From positions 62,001 to 126,000 of the forward strand of contig CP065366.1 of NCBI GenBank assembly GCA_023206055.1: 64,000 nt of DNA. Direction: 5' to 3'. Under the pieces are notes generated by a model. That model did no database searches. It saw only the letters and a list, made by a program, of their open reading frames with translations, and was not told the DNA's origin. The position numbers and the translations under genes were made by a program. Positions 27,245 to 35,920 of the stretch are shown here, piece after piece (position 1 is the stretch's first letter; each line of letters opens with the position of its first letter). Source of the DNA: Vibrio cyclitrophicus. Its GTDB lineage: Bacteria > Pseudomonadota > Gammaproteobacteria > Enterobacterales > Vibrionaceae.

Positions 27245-27270
27245 AAAAAAAGCGGTATAAGCCGCTTTTT
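27245..27270 (-). terminator. Terminator between mioC and oriC
   Basis: AAAAAGCGG-TATAAG-CCGCTTTTT, 16 bases after the mioC stop. On the minus strand it ends in a long T-run. It would stop mioC transcripts before they enter the origin. Confidence 0.85.
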
Positions 27271-27285
27271 GAGAGAAGAGAGAGG

Positions 27286-27720
27286 TTAAAACTGGTCGCT
27301 ATGATCGTTAAACCACGCTTCTGCTGCGTCTTCTGGTACCGGAGTTTCCAATACATCGATGGTAAAACAGTCAGAAATAGGTTGAGCACCGAGCTCTTTC
27401 ATCTGGCTGTAGGCTGATTTACCCGCCAAGCAGAAGGTATCATAACTCGAATCTCCAAGTGCCACGACAGCAAAGCGAACCAGGCTTAAATCTGGAGATT
27501 GCTGGGTCAATGCGTCGATAAACGGCTTAATATTATCTGGAAATTCGCCAGCCCCATGAGTTGAAGTCACCAGTAACCAAAAACCTTGTTGGGGGATATC
27601 ATCGTATTCCGGCTGATTATGAAGGGTTATTTCATGACCTTGTTCTTCAAGAAGATCATTAAGGTGATCGCCAACGTACTCAGCACCACCTAAGGTGCTA
27701 CCTGTAATAATGTGGATCAT
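27286..27720 (-). CDS. mioC: Flavodoxin-like protein MioC
   Basis: A 144-residue FMN-binding flavodoxin. The phosphate loop is ITGSTLGGAEYVGDHL at the N-terminus; STHGAGEFPDNI and GDSSYDTFC are further FMN contacts. The role is electron transfer, reported for biotin synthase in E. coli. The start at 27720 follows AAGGACAGCTTA; a longer open frame to 27753 would run through the mnmE terminator. It is transcribed toward oriC. Confidence 0.93.
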   Translation of the reverse strand: MIHIITGSTLGGAEYVGDHLNDLLEEQGHEITLHNQPEYDDIPQQGFWLLVTSTHGAGEFPDNIKPFIDALTQQSPDLSLVRFAVVALGDSSYDTFCLAGKSAYSQMKELGAQPISDCFTIDVLETPVPEDAAEAWFNDHSDQF

Positions 27721-27740
27721 TAAGCTGTCCTTACTAAAGA

Positions 27741-27766
27741 AAAAGGCCAGCATGAGCCGGCCTTTA
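27741..27766 (-). terminator. Terminator after mnmE
   Basis: AAAGGCCAGC-ATGA-GCCGGCCTTT, a 10-bp stem with one non-Watson-Crick pair, followed on the minus strand by TTTTTCTTT. It separates mnmE from mioC. Confidence 0.75.
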
Positions 27767-27770
27767 AAGG

Positions 27771-29132
27771 TTATTTACCAATACAGAAAGAGGTGAAGAT
27801 ACGGCCGAGTAGGTCATCTGAGCTGAACTCTCCCGTAATCTCATTAAGGTGTTGTTGCGTTATACGTAGCTCTTCTGCCAAGATTTCCCCAGCCATATAG
27901 CCTTCGAGCTGTTGCTGACCAATATCTAAGTGCTCAGATGCGCGTTCTAGGGCATCTAAGTGGCGACGACGTGCCATGAAGCCACCTTCATTACCACCAG
28001 CAAAGCCCATGCAATCTTTTAAGTGACTACGCAGCGCATCAACGCCTTGTCCTGTCTTTGCTGATAGTCGAATCAGAGTTGGATCATTAACATGGCAAAT
28101 CCCGAGATCTTCACTGGTTTGATCGGCTTTGTTACGAATCACCGTCATTCCGATGTTATTTGGCAGACGATCAACGAAATCTGGCCAGATATCTTTCGGG
28201 TCGGTTGCATCGGTAGTGGTGCCATCGACCATAAATAAAACGCGATCGGCTTGAGTAATTTCTTCCCAAGCGCGTTCAATACCGATTTTTTCGACTTCAT
28301 CCGAGGCTTCACGCAGGCCAGCGGTATCAATAATGTGCAGTGGCATACCATCAATATGGATATGTTCACGCAGTACATCACGCGTGGTACCAGCAATATC
28401 AGTCACAATCGCGGAGTCTTTACCCGATAATGCATTCAATAAGCTCGACTTACCGGCATTAGGACGACCTGCAATCACCACCTTCATACCTTCACGCATG
28501 ATGGCACCTTGATTGGCTTCTTGGCGAACCGCTTCGAGGTTGTCGATGATAGCTTGTAAGTCAGCACTTACTTTACCGTCAGCTAGGAAATCAATCTCTT
28601 CTTCTGGGAAGTCGATAGCGGCTTCAACATAGATGCGTAAGTGAATCAGAGAGTCCACCAGCGTATTAATGCGTTTTGAAAATTCACCTTGCAGCGATTG
28701 CAGCGCCGATTTCGCCGCTTCTTCTGAACTGGCATCAATGAGGTCGGCAATCGCTTCTGCTTGAGTTAAATCCATCTTGTCGTTCAAGAAGGCACGCTCT
28801 GAGAACTCACCTGGGCGTGCTGCGCGTAGCCCAGGAATGGTCAGAATGCGTTTGATGAGCATATCCATTACCACTGGACCGCCGTGGCCTTGTAACTCTA
28901 ATACGTCTTCGCCGGTAAATGAGTGCGGATTAGGAAAGTAAAGCGCGATGCCTTGGTCTAGCTCTAAACCATCGTGAGATTTAAAAGGGGTGTACTCAGC
29001 GTAACGTGGTTTCAGTACTTTGCCGGTAACTTCAAGCGCAACTTGGGCTGCTTGTGGGCCTGAAACGCGAATAATACCGACGCCGCCACGGCCGGGTGCA
29101 GTCGCTTGAGCAACAATCGTATCTGTAGTCAT
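27771..29132 (-). CDS. mnmE: tRNA modification GTPase MnmE (TrmE)
   Basis: A 453-residue dimeric GTPase, partner of MnmG in tRNA U34 modification. The N-terminal tetrahydrofolate-binding domain starts TDTIVAQATAPGRGGVGIIRVSG; the inserted G domain has GRPNAGKSSLLN, DIAGTTRD, DTAGLRE and NKAD; the C-terminus FCIGK carries the conserved cysteine. The start at 29132 gives the E. coli length; upstream in-frame residues are not conserved. Confidence 0.97.
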   Translation of the reverse strand: MTTDTIVAQATAPGRGGVGIIRVSGPQAAQVALEVTGKVLKPRYAEYTPFKSHDGLELDQGIALYFPNPHSFTGEDVLELQGHGGPVVMDMLIKRILTIPGLRAARPGEFSERAFLNDKMDLTQAEAIADLIDASSEEAAKSALQSLQGEFSKRINTLVDSLIHLRIYVEAAIDFPEEEIDFLADGKVSADLQAIIDNLEAVRQEANQGAIMREGMKVVIAGRPNAGKSSLLNALSGKDSAIVTDIAGTTRDVLREHIHIDGMPLHIIDTAGLREASDEVEKIGIERAWEEITQADRVLFMVDGTTTDATDPKDIWPDFVDRLPNNIGMTVIRNKADQTSEDLGICHVNDPTLIRLSAKTGQGVDALRSHLKDCMGFAGGNEGGFMARRRHLDALERASEHLDIGQQQLEGYMAGEILAEELRITQQHLNEITGEFSSDDLLGRIFTSFCIGK

Positions 29133-29210
29133 AGTTGTGCCTGCTAGCATGTGAAAGCCAAAAGGGGCGCTCACGATTAATCAATTAGCTGAATTGTAAT
29201 CAGCTAAAAA

Positions 29211-29238
29211 CAAAAAGGCGACCTTTTGGTCGCCTTTC
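29211..29238 (-). terminator. Terminator after yidC
   Basis: AAAGGCGACC-TTTT-GGTCGCCTTT (29214-29237) with T-run on the minus strand. The stem is identical to that of the atp terminator at 15408. Confidence 0.88.
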
Positions 29239-29261
29239 TTTATCTCTTTCTATTATCGAAC

Positions 29262-30881
29262 TTACTTAGAATGTAAGCCTTTCTTTTCCAGCGCGCGGTA
29301 GATAAGCGTTTGCTGAATCAGAGTTACGATGTTCGATACTAGCCAGTAAAGAACCAGACCTGAAGGGAAGAACAGGAAGAAGAATGTGAACATAACCGGC
29401 ATAAAGGTCATGATCTTCTGCTGCATTGGATCCGTTACAGTTGTCGGACTCATCTTCTGGATTAGGAACATTGAAGCACCCATCAGAAGCGGCAAGATGT
29501 AGTATGGGTCTTGTGCTGAAAGGTCAGTAATCCAACCGAAGAACGGTGAGTGACGCAGTTCAACAGACTCCATTAGTGCCCAGTATAACGAAATGAAGAT
29601 AGGCATTTGCAGAAGGATAGGTAAACAGCCACCTAGTGGGTTCACTTTCTCTTTCTTGTAAAGCTCCATCATTTCTTGGCTCATGCGTTGACGGTCGTCG
29701 CCAATACGCTCACGCATTGCAGTCAGCTTAGGCTGAAGCATACGCATTTTCGCCATAGACGTGTACTGAGCTTTTGTTAGTGGGTACATAGCACCACGAA
29801 CGATGAACGTTAGACAGATGATTGCCAGACCCCAGTTCACAACGATGCCTTGAATGAACGAAAGCAGAGTATGAAGTGGTTTAGCAATGAACCATAACCA
29901 ACCGTAGTCAACTACTAGGTCTAGGTTCGGTGCAACAGCAGCCATTTGGTCTTGAAGTTTAGGACCAACCCAAAGCGTTGCTTTGAAGTTTGCTTCGTCA
30001 CCAGTAGCGATGGTTTTGTTCGGCATGCGAACACCAATGTCGCCAAGGTTACCAATTACACGAGTGTAAAGGTTGCTGCCTGCTTCGTCGCGTGGAATCC
30101 ATGCACTTGCAAAGTAGTGCTGAATCATCGCTGCCCAACCTTGACCATTTGCTAGGTTAAGAGACAGGTTGCGATCTTGCATGTCGTCGAAGCTGTATTT
30201 TTTGTAACGCGTATCTTCCGTAGAGTAAGCACCACCACGGTAAGTTGGCATTGTTAGGCTACCACCGTCATCCATTACGTTCTGACGTAGGTGAGCGTAC
30301 ATGCCGAATGTTGCGTTGTTACCAGAGTTGTTGACTACATCGTATTCAACATCCATTGCGTAGCTGCCACGCTTAAGGACGAATGTTTTCGTGTAATCAA
30401 GGCCGTTTGCTTGGTAAGTCATCGGGATGCGTAGTTCATCCTGACCATCAGCAAGCGTGAAACTGTCTGCTGAAACTGTGTAGCTTGGGCGGTTTGTGCT
30501 GCTTAGGTCGATACCTTGAGGACCCACTAGACCGCTTTGTGCGATAAATTGGTGACCTGGTTCGTTCTTAAGAAGAACAAACGTATCTTCAGAATCAAAT
30601 TCTGCAGAGTAATCATTTAGATTTGCTTTAACGACATCACCACCAACCGTATCAATTGACAGAGTCAGTACATCAGTTGTTACTGTGATAGTTTTTGCAG
30701 AAGCAACTTGACCAGGAGCCGGGTCTAGATCATCTGCATAAGATGGCGCTGGTAGGGTGCTGCCAGATTGTGCCTGCTCAACCGCTTGTGGTGCTGGGTT
30801 CTGAGCTACGTTCCATTGTTGGAACAGTAGAAAAGAAACCAATGCCAATGCGATTAACAGGATATTACGTTGAGAATCCAT
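29262..30881 (-). CDS. yidC: Membrane protein insertase YidC
   Basis: A 539-residue inner-membrane insertase working alone or with SecYEG. An N-terminal membrane anchor (MDSQRNILLIALALVSFLLFQQW), a large periplasmic beta domain (about 40-330) and five C-terminal membrane segments are visible; the conserved Arg lies in IICLTFIVRGAMYPLTKAQY. It is the last gene of rpmH-rnpA-yidD-yidC and starts two bases after yidD. Confidence 0.97.
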   Translation of the reverse strand: MDSQRNILLIALALVSFLLFQQWNVAQNPAPQAVEQAQSGSTLPAPSYADDLDPAPGQVASAKTITVTTDVLTLSIDTVGGDVVKANLNDYSAEFDSEDTFVLLKNEPGHQFIAQSGLVGPQGIDLSSTNRPSYTVSADSFTLADGQDELRIPMTYQANGLDYTKTFVLKRGSYAMDVEYDVVNNSGNNATFGMYAHLRQNVMDDGGSLTMPTYRGGAYSTEDTRYKKYSFDDMQDRNLSLNLANGQGWAAMIQHYFASAWIPRDEAGSNLYTRVIGNLGDIGVRMPNKTIATGDEANFKATLWVGPKLQDQMAAVAPNLDLVVDYGWLWFIAKPLHTLLSFIQGIVVNWGLAIICLTFIVRGAMYPLTKAQYTSMAKMRMLQPKLTAMRERIGDDRQRMSQEMMELYKKEKVNPLGGCLPILLQMPIFISLYWALMESVELRHSPFFGWITDLSAQDPYYILPLLMGASMFLIQKMSPTTVTDPMQQKIMTFMPVMFTFFFLFFPSGLVLYWLVSNIVTLIQQTLIYRALEKKGLHSK

Positions 30882-30883
30882 CG

Positions 30884-31141
30884 TTATTTATCTCTGTCTT
30901 GTTTTTGGACCGGTGGAACGGGGTCAAAGCCCCCTTCGTTCAAAGGATGGCATTTTAATAGACGTTTGCCTGATAACCAACACCCTTTTACAAAACCGTG
31001 AGCTTTCAACGCTTCTATCGCATATAAAGAGCAGGTTGGAGTAAATCGGCAGCGTGGGCCGATGAGTGGACTAATAAACCATCTATAAAAATAGATGGGT
31101 ATTAGCGCTATCCACGCGAAGGGCGAGACAGGCGAAGCCAT
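30884..31141 (-). CDS. yidD: Membrane protein insertion efficiency factor YidD
   Basis: An 85-residue protein with three conserved cysteines (RCRFTPTCSLYAIEAL...GCWL) and an N-terminal amphipathic stretch (IALIPIYFYRWFISPLIGP). It assists insertion together with YidC. It overlaps the 3' end of rnpA by 34 bases in another frame. Confidence 0.94.
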   Translation of the reverse strand: MASPVSPFAWIALIPIYFYRWFISPLIGPRCRFTPTCSLYAIEALKAHGFVKGCWLSGKRLLKCHPLNEGGFDPVPPVQKQDRDK

Positions 31142-31473
31142 AATTTGTCGAGTAGCTTGAACATTTCTTCATTGCTTAAATCTTGCGCGCTCTTCTTAGC
31201 GATTACAACAAAATCTTTGTTAGGAAGTTTGTGTTGAGTGTTACGAAAGCTTTCACGAGTAAGACGCTTGAATCGGTTACGACCCACGGCGGTTTTAATC
31301 TGCTTTTTCGGAACAGCTAATCCAAGGCGAGGATTTGAAAGAGAGTTATTTCGGGCAATGATGGTGAAATGAGGGGAGCCGGCTCGATGAGCTTGCTTGA
31401 AGACGTTCTGATAATGTTCGGGAGTTAACAAGCGTAACTCCCGACCGAAGGCTAGCTTATTCAAAATAATCAA
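31108..31473 (-). CDS. rnpA: RNase P protein component
   Basis: The protein subunit of RNase P, which matures tRNA 5' ends. The RNR motif GRNRFKRLTRESFR and FGRELRLLTPEHY are diagnostic. There is no ATG or GTG; TTG at 31473 (121 residues, TAAG six bases upstream, 3 bases after the rpmH stop) and TTG at 31464 (118 residues, best fit to family length) are both possible. A poor start coupled to rpmH is usual for this gene. Confidence 0.94.
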   Translation of the reverse strand: MIILNKLAFGRELRLLTPEHYQNVFKQAHRAGSPHFTIIARNNSLSNPRLGLAVPKKQIKTAVGRNRFKRLTRESFRNTQHKLPNKDFVVIAKKSAQDLSNEEMFKLLDKLWLRLSRPSRG

Positions 31474-31476
31474 AGA

Positions 31477-31611
31477 TTACTTAGAAAGACGCTTACGGCC
31501 TTTTGCACGACGTGCATTGATTGTAGCGCGACCGTTCTTAGTAGCCATGCGAGCACGGAAACCGTGTGTACGCTTACGCTTTAGAACTGTAGGTTGAAAA
31601 GTGCGTTTCAT
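31477..31611 (-). CDS. rpmH: 50S ribosomal protein L34
   Basis: A 44-residue basic ribosomal protein: MKRTFQPTVLKRKRTHGFRA, then a short Arg/Lys-rich tail ending KRLSK. The length is that of vibrio L34. It heads the rpmH-rnpA-yidD-yidC group. Confidence 0.97.
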   Translation of the reverse strand: MKRTFQPTVLKRKRTHGFRARMATKNGRATINARRAKGRKRLSK

Positions 31612-31723
31612 TGTAATTACCTTACTGATCAGTAGTTTTAGGTTTTTGTTAAACCCGGCGTGGGCATTTTTTCTCTTCTTTATATAAGAAAGGAAAACCG
31701 ACGCCTCTCAACAAAGAGGCGGA

Positions 31724-31752
31724 ATTGTAATCACTGTCACAAAAAGTGTCAA
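31724..31752 (-). promoter_or_regulatory. rpmH promoter
   Basis: Minus strand TTGACA (31747-31752), a 17-base spacer and TACAAT (31724-31729): a near-consensus sigma-70 promoter about 105 bases before the rpmH start. A GCCTCT...AGAGGC hairpin (31703-31720) lies at the predicted transcript 5' end. Confidence 0.75.
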
Positions 31753-31817
31753 TGATTGGGTTAACTAAAATTCCGGTCGGGGGATTATACGTAGAATAAC
31801 TAAAATCACAAGGATCC

Positions 31818-32555
31818 TTAGTCGATCCCAACCTTATTTAAGAATTTTTGTAATTTGGGATCCTGTGGATTACCAAAAATATCCTGTGGAGATCCCTGTT
31901 CGACAATATGGCCATCAGCCATGAAGATCACTCGGTCTGCTACTTCTTTAGCGAACTGCATTTCATGAGTAACCACCAGCATGGTTTGATGCTGATTTGC
32001 CAGTTTTTTCATTAGGTTAAGCACTTCGCCAACCCACTCAGGATCGAGCGCTGAAGTCGGCTCATCAAACAGTAAAAGCTCTGGTTGTAGTGCCATTGCA
32101 CGACCAATACCAACCCGTTGTTGCTGGCCACCAGAGAGCGCGGCTGGGTAGCTATCACCTTTGTCACCCAAGCCAATATCATCAAGAATTTGTTGTGCTT
32201 TTTCATGGGCTTGTTGTTTTTTCCAGCCACGAACGGTAATCAAACCTTCAGCAATGTTCTGTCGTGCGGTTTGGTGAGCGAATAGTGCATAGTTTTGGAA
32301 CACAAAACCGGTCTTACGACGCAGTGCAAGCACCTCTGCCTTAGTGTGTTTCTGAGCATCAACCTTGATGTCATCAATCGAAATTATGCCTTGATCGGCT
32401 TGCTCTAGAAAATTCACACAACGCAGTAAGGTAGATTTACCCGTTCCACTTGAACCTATGATGACAATTATCTCACCTTGCTTGATTTCTAGGTCGATCC
32501 CTTTCAATACTTCGGTGTCACCAAACTGCTTGTGGATATTTTGTAATTTGATCAT
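31818..32555 (-). CDS. Polar amino-acid ABC transporter, ATPase subunit
   Basis: A 245-residue ABC ATPase of the GlnQ/ArtP/TcyN class. Walker A GSSGTGKST is at residues 34-42, the Q-loop FVFQNYALF, signature LSGGQQQR, Walker B LLLFDEP and switch His in VVTHEM are all present. It overlaps the permease gene by four bases. Substrate cannot be read from this subunit; the binding protein suggests cystine or a similar polar amino acid. Confidence 0.92.
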   Translation of the reverse strand: MIKLQNIHKQFGDTEVLKGIDLEIKQGEIIVIIGSSGTGKSTLLRCVNFLEQADQGIISIDDIKVDAQKHTKAEVLALRRKTGFVFQNYALFAHQTARQNIAEGLITVRGWKKQQAHEKAQQILDDIGLGDKGDSYPAALSGGQQQRVGIGRAMALQPELLLFDEPTSALDPEWVGEVLNLMKKLANQHQTMLVVTHEMQFAKEVADRVIFMADGHIVEQGSPQDIFGNPQDPKLQKFLNKVGID

Positions 32556-33223
32556 CGTACATATGCCTTATTCAGTTTCACTTCGGCCCAAATTTGAATA
32601 CGAGTGAGGATAACCACCACGCCCCAGTAAATCAGCGCTACCGCTAAGAAAGCCTCGAAGAAGCGGAAACTTGAAGAAGCCTCCATCTGAGCTTTAGCCA
32701 TGATTTCGGCTACACCTAGGGTGAATGCAAGTGAAGTCGACTTGATCATGTCGATAAAGTAGTTCATCAATGACGGCAGTGCCACACGAGTTGCTTGCGG
32801 TAAGATCACTCGGCGCATGGCTTGACTGGTTGTCATACCGACGGAGAGGCTGGCTTCCATTTGGCTACGATCGATACCGATAATGGCAGCACGAATACTT
32901 TCAGCCATGTAGGCAGCAAAGTGCAAGGTTAAGCCGATAACCGCGGCGCCAAACGCATCGAGTCCAACCATCCACGGAAATACCTGAGGTAGGCCGTAGT
33001 AGAGAAGGAACAGTTGTACCAGCAGTGGTGTACCTCGGAAGAAGCTAATGTACAGTTGGCTCAGTTGGTCGAGTACTGGGATTTTGAATACACGAATGTT
33101 CGCCAGTATCAAAGATAGAATTAGGGCGAAAAATAAGCCCCAGATTGCCATCTCCATCGTGGTGCCTAAATACTTTAGTAGTATCGGCAACAGCTCTAGC
33201 ATGTAATTAAAGTCAAATCCCAT
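32552..33223 (-). CDS. Polar amino-acid ABC transporter, permease subunit
   Basis: A 223-residue inner-membrane permease of the HisM/GlnP family with about five membrane segments. The EAA loop is visible as MEASLSVGMTTSQAMRRVILPQATRVALP; FFRGTPLLVQLFLLYYGLP is the family's N-terminal signature. With one permease gene it would act as a homodimer. It lies between the binding protein and the ATPase. Confidence 0.92.
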   Translation of the reverse strand: MGFDFNYMLELLPILLKYLGTTMEMAIWGLFFALILSLILANIRVFKIPVLDQLSQLYISFFRGTPLLVQLFLLYYGLPQVFPWMVGLDAFGAAVIGLTLHFAAYMAESIRAAIIGIDRSQMEASLSVGMTTSQAMRRVILPQATRVALPSLMNYFIDMIKSTSLAFTLGVAEIMAKAQMEASSSFRFFEAFLAVALIYWGVVVILTRIQIWAEVKLNKAYVR

Positions 33224-33305
33224 AATCTATCTCGTATTTTTATTGGCAGTGTTGTTCTATATGTAAGTACTGTTCTATCAGATTTTTTAATCAGTGCACA
33301 AAAGC

Positions 33306-33338
33306 AAAAAGCCCACCGCTGTATAAAGCAGTGGGCCT
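33306..33338 (-). terminator. Hairpin between binding protein and permease genes
   Basis: GCCCAC-CGCTGTATAAAGCA-GTGGGC: inner CTG-type pairs extend it to a strong stem, followed on the minus strand by TTTTTGCTTTT. It lies 20 bases after the binding-protein stop and probably gives partial termination, lowering permease and ATPase relative to the binding protein. Confidence 0.75.
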
Positions 33339-33358
33339 TGAATGGAGAAAGTGAGTGA

Positions 33359-34111
33359 TTACTTCTGAGTAATGTCCGCACCAAACCATTTCTGAGAGAT
33401 ACTTTCTAGCGTACCATCTGCGCGCATTGCTGCTAATGCTTCGTTTACTTCTGCTTGCAGTTTTTTGCCGTTATCGTTGTCCACGAAAGGCCAAGCGTTT
33501 TCAATTGTTTCGAATGGCTGCCCCGCTAGTTGTAATGGTAGACCAGTCTTCTTGATAAGCTCTAATGCTGATAGGCGATCCATTACGAATGCATCGGCAC
33601 GACCCAGTGCCACATCATGCTCAATACCTGTATCGTAGGTTTTTACATTGATCTTGCCATCTTTGTCGTAGCTGCGAAGCAGTTGTTCAAAGTTTGAGCC
33701 TAGGTTTACCGCAACCGTCTTGCCATCAAGGTCTTCGATGCCCTTAATGCTGTCATTACCTTTACGAACGGTAATTTGTGCGCCGTCTACTACGTATGGG
33801 TCTGCGAATAAGTATTTCGCTTTACGTGCATCCGTGATTGTAATTTGGTTTGAAATGGTATCGATTCGACCCGTTTCAAGAAGACCAAACAGACCAGAGA
33901 AGTTTGCTGTCACGTATTCAACGCTATAGTCATTACGTTTACCGATCTCATCCCATAAATCCACTTCAAAACCTTGTAGTTGGTCTTGTTTAACGAACGT
34001 AAACGGGAAATAGCGACCAGACATGCCGACTTTAACTTCAGTCGCAGCTTGAACAGTAGCAGCAGAGAGTGCGATAGCCGCAATTGCAGCCTTAATCCAG
34101 TTATTCATTTG
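33359..34111 (-). CDS. Periplasmic amino-acid-binding protein (cystine-binding-like)
   Basis: A 250-residue family 3 solute-binding protein. The signal peptide is MNNWIKAAIAAIALSAATVQA; the mature protein starts at ATEVKVGMSGRYFPFTF. Pocket-type motifs RIDTISNQITITDARKAKYLFADPY and GRADAFVMDRLSAL resemble TcyJ/FliY cystine-binding proteins; the end is QKWFGADITQK as in that group. The start at 34111 is supported by AAGGAGTTACCAA. Cystine is a likely but not proven ligand. Confidence 0.85.
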   Translation of the reverse strand, partial: QMNNWIKAAIAAIALSAATVQAATEVKVGMSGRYFPFTFVKQDQLQGFEVDLWDEIGKRNDYSVEYVTANFSGLFGLLETGRIDTISNQITITDARKAKYLFADPYVVDGAQITVRKGNDSIKGIEDLDGKTVAVNLGSNFEQLLRSYDKDGKINVKTYDTGIEHDVALGRADAFVMDRLSALELIKKTGLPLQLAGQPFETIENAWPFVDNDNGKKLQAEVNEALAAMRADGTLESISQKWFGADITQK

Positions 34112-34189
34112 GTAACTCCTTATATTTATGGGTTTGGATGTTACTGGGAAAATGCTCACTAGAATAAATAACCAGATGTTATTAACCAT

Positions 34190-34417
34190 AACCAGATTGA
34201 ATTCCCAATTTGGGGATAACTAGCAAAGATCCGGGCATAAGTGGATCATTGTGTGAGTAAATTAGGGGCAAGATGTGTGGATCAACCAATAAATTACAAA
34301 TTTATTGTGAATAACTTGGATCTTATTCACTGGATCTGTGATCAATTGCTGGTGATCTGACTTATCAACAGGTAAAATTAGCGGTCATTTCATATAACTT
34401 AAATAGAGTGGGGCACC
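34190..34417 (+). promoter_or_regulatory. dnaA promoter region with DnaA boxes
   Basis: TGTGAATAA (34306-34314) is a perfect DnaA box; TTATTCACT (34323-34331) and TTATCAACA (34362-34370) each differ by one base, and TGTGGATCA (34275-34283) is weaker. Several GATC sites are interspersed. This fits DnaA autoregulation and SeqA/Dam control of dnaA. The exact promoter is not resolved. Confidence 0.75.
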
Positions 34418-35839
34418 GTGTCATCTTCGCTTTGGTTGCAATGCTTGCAACAGCTTCAAGAAGAGTTACCAGCTACAGAATTCAGTATGTGGGTACGTCC
34501 GTTACAAGCGGAGCTCAATGGTAATACTCTAACTCTATTTGCACCAAACCGATTTGTACTCGATTGGGTGCGCGATAAGTACTTAAATAGCATCAACCGT
34601 TTGCTACAAGAATATTGTGGTAATGATATTCCGCATCTTCATTTTGAGATCGGAAGCAAACGAGTGACGGCTCCAAAATCTGAGACTATCGCCCCTGCTC
34701 GTACACGTACAGCTGCCGATGTGGCCGCTGAATCGTCGGCACCTGCGCAGCTGCAAGCGCGCAAACCAGTACACAATATCTGGCGTGATGAAGAACCTGT
34801 CGCGGTTGATCTTAATCACCGTTCAAACGTGAACCCAAAACATAAGTTTAATAACTTTGTTGAAGGTAAGTCGAACCAACTGGGTTTGGCTGCGGCACGT
34901 CAGGTTTCTGATAACCCAGGAACAGCCTACAACCCGTTGTTCCTATACGGCGGCACTGGTCTAGGTAAAACGCACTTGTTGCATGCGGTGGGTAACGCCA
35001 TTGTTGATAATAAGCCGAATGCGAAAGTGGTTTACATGCACTCAGAGCGTTTTGTTCAGGATATGGTAAAAGCCTTGCAAAACAACGCGATCGAAGAATT
35101 TAAGCGCTACTACCGTAGTGTTGATGCATTGCTTATCGATGACATCCAATTCTTTGCTAATAAAGAGCGTTCTCAAGAAGAGTTCTTCCATACCTTTAAC
35201 GCGCTGCTTGAAGGCAACCAACAGATCATCCTAACGTCTGACCGTTATCCAAAAGAGATCAACGGGGTAGAGGATCGTCTTAAATCTCGCTTCGGTTGGG
35301 GTTTGACGGTTGCGATTGAGCCACCAGAGCTTGAAACGCGTGTTGCTATCTTGATGAAGAAAGCAGAAGACCACCAAATTCACCTTGCGGATGAAGTGGC
35401 GTTCTTTATTGCTAAGCGTCTACGTTCTAACGTTCGTGAACTGGAAGGCGCATTGAACCGTGTTATCGCTAATGCGAACTTCACCGGTCGCCCGATTACG
35501 ATCGATTTCGTGCGTGAAGCACTGCGTGACCTACTTGCACTGCAAGAAAAGCTGGTCACCATTGATAACATTCAAAAGACAGTAGCCGAGTACTACAAAA
35601 TCAAAGTCGCTGATCTATTGTCTAAGCGTCGTTCTCGTTCTGTTGCTCGTCCGCGTCAATTGGCGATGGCACTGGCGAAAGAGCTCACAAACCACAGCTT
35701 GCCTGAGATTGGCGATGCATTCGGTGGCCGTGACCACACCACCGTGTTGCACGCTTGTCGTAAGATTGCTCAGCTGCGTGAAGAGAGCCACGACATTAAA
35801 GAAGATTATTCGAACTTGATTCGTACCCTTTCTTCTTAA
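34418..35839 (+). CDS. dnaA: Chromosomal replication initiator DnaA
   Basis: A 473-residue AAA+ initiator that binds DnaA boxes and melts oriC. Domain I is MSSSLWLQCLQQLQEELPATEFSMW (GTG start), a variable linker covers about 85-140, Walker A GGTGLGKT is at 178-185, Walker B LLIDDIQFF follows, and the C-terminal DNA-binding domain holds GGRDHTTVLHACRKI. It heads dnaA-dnaN-recF-gyrB, 7 kb from oriC. Confidence 0.98.
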   Translation: MSSSLWLQCLQQLQEELPATEFSMWVRPLQAELNGNTLTLFAPNRFVLDWVRDKYLNSINRLLQEYCGNDIPHLHFEIGSKRVTAPKSETIAPARTRTAADVAAESSAPAQLQARKPVHNIWRDEEPVAVDLNHRSNVNPKHKFNNFVEGKSNQLGLAAARQVSDNPGTAYNPLFLYGGTGLGKTHLLHAVGNAIVDNKPNAKVVYMHSERFVQDMVKALQNNAIEEFKRYYRSVDALLIDDIQFFANKERSQEEFFHTFNALLEGNQQIILTSDRYPKEINGVEDRLKSRFGWGLTVAIEPPELETRVAILMKKAEDHQIHLADEVAFFIAKRLRSNVRELEGALNRVIANANFTGRPITIDFVREALRDLLALQEKLVTIDNIQKTVAEYYKIKVADLLSKRRSRSVARPRQLAMALAKELTNHSLPEIGDAFGGRDHTTVLHACRKIAQLREESHDIKEDYSNLIRTLSS

Positions 35840-35920
35840 TACACAGTATTCTTAACCTTAATAAGCAGAATCTTGGCCACGTACTATTACGCAGTGCCAT
35901 TTAGACCGTAAGAGCAAGAT

